Shown: positions 6,601-10,065 of the stretch, piece after piece
Position numbering within the stretch: position 1 is the stretch's first letter
Layout of the letters: the number at the start of each line of letters is the position of its first letter
Source of the DNA: an uncultured Eubacteriales bacterium
GTDB lineage: Bacteria > Bacillota > Clostridia > Christensenellales > CAG-138
DNA length: 10,065 bases
Assembly (NCBI GenBank): GCA_900547135.1
Contig: URFJ01000073.1
Coordinates: forward strand, 1 to 10,065
Reading direction: 5' to 3'
The notes under the pieces: model-generated
The model's input: only the letters and a program-made list of their open reading frames with translations
What the model was told of the DNA's origin: nothing
Databases searched by the model: none
Translations under genes and position numbers: made by a program

Positions 6601-9038
6601 GCAACAACCGGAGGTCTTATTGGGAGTTCCCGATTACCATCGACATTGAGGCCCCCGAGATGCTCTCCTATGTAGCGGTAGAAGAGGATGGGAAGACATA
6701 CCTGAGAATCGAGCTAACGGACAACCAGTATGTTGCGGATGTATCCACCTTCGCATATGTAAACGGTATGGTGGACTATAATATAGAATCCATGCCGGGA
6801 GAGGCGAGGGAACCTGGTCAGACCTTGACTTATGACCTTGATGTGACGAATCATAATAAGGTGCTACTTGTGGTTACAGACTACGCCTTTAATGAGACAG
6901 CATATGAGATCGATATTCCCAAGGACGGCTTCTTTGTGGAGCCCAGCACCCTTAGCATGTACGTTGAGGAACAATACAAGCTTACGGCGGCGCTTTATAC
7001 GCCCCATACTGGCAATGAGAACATTCTTGACGAGCCTGTCGCTTGGACAAGCAGCGACGAGACAATTGCCGACGTTGACGACGACGGCCTCGTTTTGGCC
7101 ATAAATCCAGGAAACGTGGTCATCACGGCTGAAACGCCTTCGGGACTTAGCGCCACATGCTCGTTAACGGTAAAGGATATTGCGGACGCGCCAACGCTTA
7201 TATTCAATAAGGAAGTGTACTTTGGCGAATATGAGCAGAACAATAATCTAGAGGACGGCGTCGAGCCAATTCAGTGGCGCGTATTGAAAAATGAGGATGG
7301 GAAGCTGTTACTCCTGAGTGAGCGCGCCATTGAGATGCACGCCTTCGTGGACTGGAATGGCGAGATGTATGTTGAATCCACCTGGGCCGAATCCGATGTC
7401 CGCAGATGGATGAACGGTGAGTTCTATGAGAATATGTTCTCCGTCGCCGAGCGCGATGGCGTCTCAACCACGCTGGTTAAAGCGGTATTGAACGGCGACT
7501 ATCCTCATGTGGAACAGGGCGAGGATACGGAGGATAGGATATTCCTGCTCTCATATGACGATGTTCTCAACACTGAATACGGCTTTGTAAGCAGTCCGCA
7601 GCCTTCGTTTACCCGAGTAACAACGCTTACGCCAAGTATGCAGCAGATATGCATAGATGATCAAGTGCCCCCGAATACATTCTGGATGCTGCGCACAATG
7701 GGCTATACCAATATGCATGCTATACATATCACTCCTGATGGAGGCGTGGCTTCGCCCGGCGCGTTGAATATTACGGCAAACACCGCTATTCGTCCGGCCT
7801 TCAACCTTGATCTTTCAATGGTCGCCTTTACGTCAGACGCATCGGGTAAACCGCAGAATATAGGCGAACTGTCGAATATGAGCATCCCCGATGGCGCTGT
7901 CAAGCTTAGCATGTACAATGACGGTCAAACCATAAGGGTAACCAACGAAATGGGCGCGGTCAGTGCGGATAAAACGCTGAGCGTCAATTACGAGGGCGCG
8001 ACGCTTGGAGAAAATCAGTATGTAAGCGTTACAATCACAGGTACAAACGGTAATATAATCTACTATGGCAAGATGGCTGACTGCAGCGCCGGCTCCGGCT
8101 CAGGAAGCTTTGAGGTTCCCGTGGACATGCTCAGGAATGGAACCTACACACTCAACGTATTCTCGGAACAGGATAACGGAGCTTCACGTACGGATTTCGT
8201 AAGTCAGATGCAGAGCTTTACCTTCGTAATATCCGACGAACCTGACCCGACGCCCTCATATAAAATTGAAGTGGGCAGCGTAAACGCTGAGCGGGGTAAT
8301 AGGGTAAATGTGCCGGTAAGCCTTTATAATCTGGCTGGCGGCGTGTTCACGGTAGAGTACGATGCGGACGCATTGACCTACATAACCCATACAAATGCAG
8401 AGGACGGCACCTTTATAGCTATCAATGATAGGATCCCAGGCATGCTCGAAATAGCTGTGGTAAATCCGTATGCGAACTACAATGGCGAGAGCATGGGGCT
8501 TGAGTTTAGAGTGGCCGACGACGCGCAAGACACATATGAGCTTGCGTTAGACATCAGAGAGGGAAGCGCGATAATAGACGGCGTTTCGGAATCCGTGCCT
8601 GTGGATGATATTGGGGCCATAGGCGGCTCTATAACGGTCTTAGAGGGATACACCGTTACGTTTAACTACATGGCGGACGGAGAGTGGACGTCTCAGAGCC
8701 AGACCGTGGCGGCAGGAGAGTCGGCGATAGCGCCACAGACGCTTCCGCAGGTACACGAGTTGACGCAGTACATCATGACGGGCTGGGACGCCGACTTTAC
8801 GTCGGTGCACTCGGACCTATTGGTAACAGCGCAATATGGACTATTGGGCGACACATACACGGACGGTAAGCTTACCGTTACGGATACGCTGCTGATTATG
8901 CGCGGCATAATAGGAGAGGAGTCCCTTGGAGAACTGCAGATGACGCTTGCGGACGTAGATGGGTCAGGCGCTGTGAATATCAACGACGCGCTATACCTCT
9001 TGAGGATAATCATTGGAGTTGAATCGTTTAGAGGATAG
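3624..9038 (+). CDS. Giant secreted subtilisin-like serine protease (S8) with PA, Fn3-like, Big_2, DUF6273-like, cohesin-like and dockerin domains
   Basis: This 1804-residue exported endopeptidase resembles the C5a peptidase/lactocepin group of family S8. Residues 1-34 are a signal peptide (KHRKR, a hydrophobic core, then a cut after LAEA). An I9-like propeptide spans about 73-177. The catalytic domain (about 200-690) has Asp209 (AIIDSGID), His283 (HGTHVAG), oxyanion Asn381 (SASAGN) and Ser612 (SGTSMAAP). A PA domain (about 455-560) is inserted before the serine. Then come an Fn3-like domain (about 700-830), an ISPNGD stretch (891-896) known from such proteases, a Big_2 Ig-like domain (about 1102-1184), a DUF6273-like domain (about 1196-1396), a probable Ig-like domain (about 1420-1537), a cohesin-like domain (about 1545-1673), an InlB-type repeat (about 1676-1738) and a dockerin (1743-1803). 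No LPXTG or S-layer motif is seen. ATG 3624 is preferred over GTG 3582 because AGGGAG (3611-3616) precedes it by 7 nt and the signal peptide begins there. It is probably controlled by the divergent winged-helix regulator. Confidence 0.95.
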   Translation: MYCKHRKRPWQYLCIIALVFAMLFSIAGQTLAEAFSDSHGIQVRKLDNVPNRPETGKKPVKELEEDELYDPHKKVIAIIELEGNPLADEPDAMDSSSKGVEFTPKGMNLRSSIISEQQEIIQRISEEVLNGEELSIRGSYTVLLNGFSVEIEHSQLKEIRNVSGVKAAYVAPIYEIEPNTVSAAEMMGVIDLWNTSGYRGQGMRIAIIDSGIDVDHELFRDAPEDPSMDLEKMRDVIANVNLHAKQMAPGVTAEDVYLSDKIPYAFDYAEGVANADHRGGSSHGTHVAGIAAGNDGVNPNVTGMAPEAQLYIMKTMNAGGQLEFDAVLTALEDCVLLNVDVVNMSLGGPAGFSDEYGITSIDGVYTRLGKTGIFISASAGNSYNSGYRNRWGKDFPLVSDPDNGIVGMPSSFKESTSVASIDNKTFLSDYFDANGENIPYMDGTPPSSPLNFQSLLDIPLIYVPVPNGGAAEDYEGLNLDDWSDAPKVALVQRGGGLSFQEKHDNAIEAGAYAMVVYNNEASWIVMQFQEQRIPAVLINQLDGELMIEQENKRMMVKEGQIAAPHPFAGHPSDFSSWGPLSDLKLKPEIAAPGGNIYSSVDGNRYATDSGTSMAAPCIAGVAALVKQYIKDDARFANVADDQMRELINTLIMCTAVPATYEDDFFGLLPFSPRKQGSGLASVNNAIHTNAYITVPNMVRPKIELGDDPNKTGVYELTFNVHNFGEETLTYLIDPSVMTEFVDYDESFKAYMAGTPNPLEPEIETNWADNTVVVPAGETKQVDVKLTLSQGDRMLLDNLYENGMYVEGYVTLKSLNEDAINLSLPFLGFYGDWTQAPQIDHGFYWEAIEDDSGSKASILTNEAFVAVNDLFLYYLGDNMDHLVPHHQDRNAISPNGDKKFDSLDYIYTSLLRNADELKYTITGEDGTEYYSYGLNNISKTYVDPGMGRAFPVGARGYDGIAPWYGTDEQGNALPNNSKATVHVEATLDFDAHASNNRRSYWEFPITIDIEAPEMLSYVAVEEDGKTYLRIELTDNQYVADVSTFAYVNGMVDYNIESMPGEAREPGQTLTYDLDVTNHNKVLLVVTDYAFNETAYEIDIPKDGFFVEPSTLSMYVEEQYKLTAALYTPHTGNENILDEPVAWTSSDETIADVDDDGLVLAINPGNVVITAETPSGLSATCSLTVKDIADAPTLIFNKEVYFGEYEQNNNLEDGVEPIQWRVLKNEDGKLLLLSERAIEMHAFVDWNGEMYVESTWAESDVRRWMNGEFYENMFSVAERDGVSTTLVKAVLNGDYPHVEQGEDTEDRIFLLSYDDVLNTEYGFVSSPQPSFTRVTTLTPSMQQICIDDQVPPNTFWMLRTMGYTNMHAIHITPDGGVASPGALNITANTAIRPAFNLDLSMVAFTSDASGKPQNIGELSNMSIPDGAVKLSMYNDGQTIRVTNEMGAVSADKTLSVNYEGATLGENQYVSVTITGTNGNIIYYGKMADCSAGSGSGSFEVPVDMLRNGTYTLNVFSEQDNGASRTDFVSQMQSFTFVISDEPDPTPSYKIEVGSVNAERGNRVNVPVSLYNLAGGVFTVEYDADALTYITHTNAEDGTFIAINDRIPGMLEIAVVNPYANYNGESMGLEFRVADDAQDTYELALDIREGSAIIDGVSESVPVDDIGAIGGSITVLEGYTVTFNYMADGEWTSQSQTVAAGESAIAPQTLPQVHELTQYIMTGWDADFTSVHSDLLVTAQYGLLGDTYTDGKLTVTDTLLIMRGIIGEESLGELQMTLADVDGSGAVNINDALYLLRIIIGVESFRG

Positions 9039-9752
9039 CGGAATCAACGAACTAGGTACGACATGGTCCCGGGGCGGGCCCAACGCGGGTGAGTACTTAT
9101 GGATATGGCCTAGGCTGGATTCATAACGGACATGTCGCCGGGACCATGTTGTGGAGAACGCTCAGCAAGAACTTTAGCCGGGGCGGGCAATGGCAAAATT
9201 TGGGGTTAATGGCGGGAATAGCAGGACGACCCGACTGGTCAAAGCGACTCCATCGTAAGTGCTGAGTGTCTTTTATACAATGCGGGTGTTTAACCCAAGC
9301 GGTCAATGGTAATTGGGTATTCCGCGCATGAACTGGGCGTTCTCTTTATTCATACTCGATATTATTCAGTCGCTGGCGAAGCGGGGCTCAAAAATTGAGT
9401 TCCGCGCTCAGCCAAACGGCATTTCGGCGCAAAAGCGCATATCGCCGCGGCACAAGAGAGGGAAGCTAAACAAGCTGGTTTGTGGTCGCAGCGTGATAAA
9501 TCTTAGCCACGATACTTTCCCCCTTTTTAGTATCATAGGCAGGATATCCACTCCTCTTTGGATATCCCGACCAAGAGAGGGGCGTCTCAGCCCCTCTCTT
9601 CATATAAGGGACATGGATGCCAAATTGACGCTGATTGCCCTGAATCCTGATTAGAGGCGTTTATCATCGCTATCAGATATGGATTTCATGGGGCTTTATC
9701 CAGGATACGCATTATATAACTTTTGGACAAGGCCCTTGTTGATCCGGCTGTT
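9039..9752. other. Non-coding stretch with many strong stem-loops; possible structured 3' UTR or ncRNA
   Basis: No credible gene lies here. The stems are as follows. ACATGGTCCCGG (9061-9072) pairs exactly with 9138-9149, extendable by four pairs, two of them G-T, to 9057/9153. CGCTCAGCA (9159-9167) pairs with 9260-9268, with one wobble. GCGGGGCTCAA (9381-9391) pairs with 9395-9405 around an AAA loop, with two wobbles. GCGC-AAAA-GCGC lies at 9427-9438. GATACT/AGTATC lies at 9511-9534. GGATATCCA/TGGATATCC lies at 9542-9567. An 11-bp hairpin follows at 9573-9600. The 11-mer CCGGGGCGGGC occurs twice (9069 and 9178). None is followed by a T-run, so no standard terminator for the protease is visible. 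I recognise no known RNA family. Confidence 0.45.
9573..9600. repeat. Perfect 11-bp hairpin
   Basis: AAGAGAGGGGC (9573-9583) and GCCCCTCTCTT (9590-9600) flank the loop GTCTCA. It sits five bases after another perfect hairpin (9542-9567, 9-bp arms). The stem is as stable as those of intrinsic terminators, but neither strand has a T-run after it, so a terminator call is not supported. Confidence 0.6.
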
Positions 9753-10065
9753 TTACATCTCCATGTGGCTGGTGATGGACACAATCGCTAAAGTGAAAGT
9801 ATGAGTCTCAATACGCATCCGGCTTGCCCTGTCCAATGCGGAAGTAGGCTCGTCCAATATCACAACGTCGGGTTTTTTTTATCAGTACGCGCAGGAGGGA
9901 TATCTTCTGCTTCACCCCGCCGGACAGGTTGCTTGATTTCTCATTGATTACGGTGTCAAGGCCATTGGGCAGGGAATCTATGAATTCATCCATACCAAGA
10001 CAACCGCACAATTTATAGAACTTTTCCTCATCCAATTCAGCCTGTTCGTCAAGGGTGATATTATA
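9753..10065 (-). pseudogene. Frameshifted, truncated ABC exporter ATP-binding domain
   Basis: The minus strand carries the second half of an ABC ATP-binding domain of exporter type; the gene start lies beyond the right edge. The first frame reads FIDSLPNGLDTVINEK and then the signature LSGGVKQKISLLRVLIKK, with Val in place of the usual Gln of LSGGQ. The frame breaks at a run of eight A (T8 at 9873-9880). Removing one A restores PDVVILDEPTSALD, a perfect Walker B and D-loop. The restored frame stops at 9753-9755 after ITSHMEM, about ten residues earlier than expected for an H-loop region and without the usual C-terminal 30-50 residues. A frameshift plus a damaged tail argues for a relic. Slippage at the A-run, or a sequencing error, could explain the frameshift but not the short tail. 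The left-edge EcfA1 has different motifs, so this is not a copy of it. Confidence 0.75.

Noticed and set aside
9573..9600. Intrinsic terminator at the strong GC hairpin
   Set aside because: Neither strand has a T-run after the stem, so it is listed as a hairpin only.
9313..9654. Open frame of 113 codons on the plus strand
   Set aside because: It starts at TTG without a ribosome binding site, crosses several strong hairpins whose arms dictate its codons, and has no recognisable domain. The structure explains the sequence better than coding does.

Overview
The window looks like chromosomal DNA of a Gram-positive anaerobe of the Bacillota, most likely class Clostridia. The reasons are an EcfA-type ATPase, near-consensus sigma-A promoters, GGAGG-type ribosome binding sites, an intrinsic terminator with a T-run, and a giant secreted subtilase that carries a DUF6273-like domain, a cohesin-like domain and a dockerin. 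I cannot name the species from sequence alone. The gene density is low for a bacterium, and the long intergenic stretches hold gene relics and strong inverted repeats.

Layout, left to right. Bases 1-600 (minus strand) are the first 200 codons of an energy-coupling-factor transporter ATPase (EcfA1 type), with its own promoter at 631-659; the gene leaves the window at the left edge. Bases 601-1297 hold no convincing gene. Bases 1298-1530 hold a 51-residue small gene with a good ribosome binding site and a textbook terminator (1498-1530). That terminator lies inside the tail of a decayed XRE-type helix-turn-helix gene on the minus strand (1456-1667). Together they look like leftovers of a mobile element. 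Bases 1668-2074 are non-coding and rich in inverted repeats, including a perfect 18-bp hairpin at 1704-1749.

The centre of the window is a divergent pair. A 379-residue winged-helix regulator (2075-3214, minus) faces a secreted subtilisin-like protease of about 1804 residues (3624-9038, plus). Between them are two overlapping back-to-back sigma-A promoters and a perfect 13-bp dyad. The dyad covers the -35 box of the protease promoter and lies within the start of the regulator transcript. The simplest inference is that the regulator binds the dyad and controls both the protease and itself. The protease is exported by a signal peptide, is probably matured by removal of an I9-like propeptide, and has a complete Asp-His-Ser triad with a PA domain inserted in the catalytic domain. 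Its long C-terminal stalk ends in a cohesin-like domain, an InlB-type repeat and a dockerin, so it is probably held at the surface or in a complex by cohesin-dockerin pairing rather than by a sortase.

Bases 9039-9752 contain no credible gene but many strong stem-loops, which may be a structured 3' untranslated region or a non-coding RNA. The right edge (9753-10065, minus) is a frameshifted and truncated remnant of an ABC exporter ATP-binding domain.
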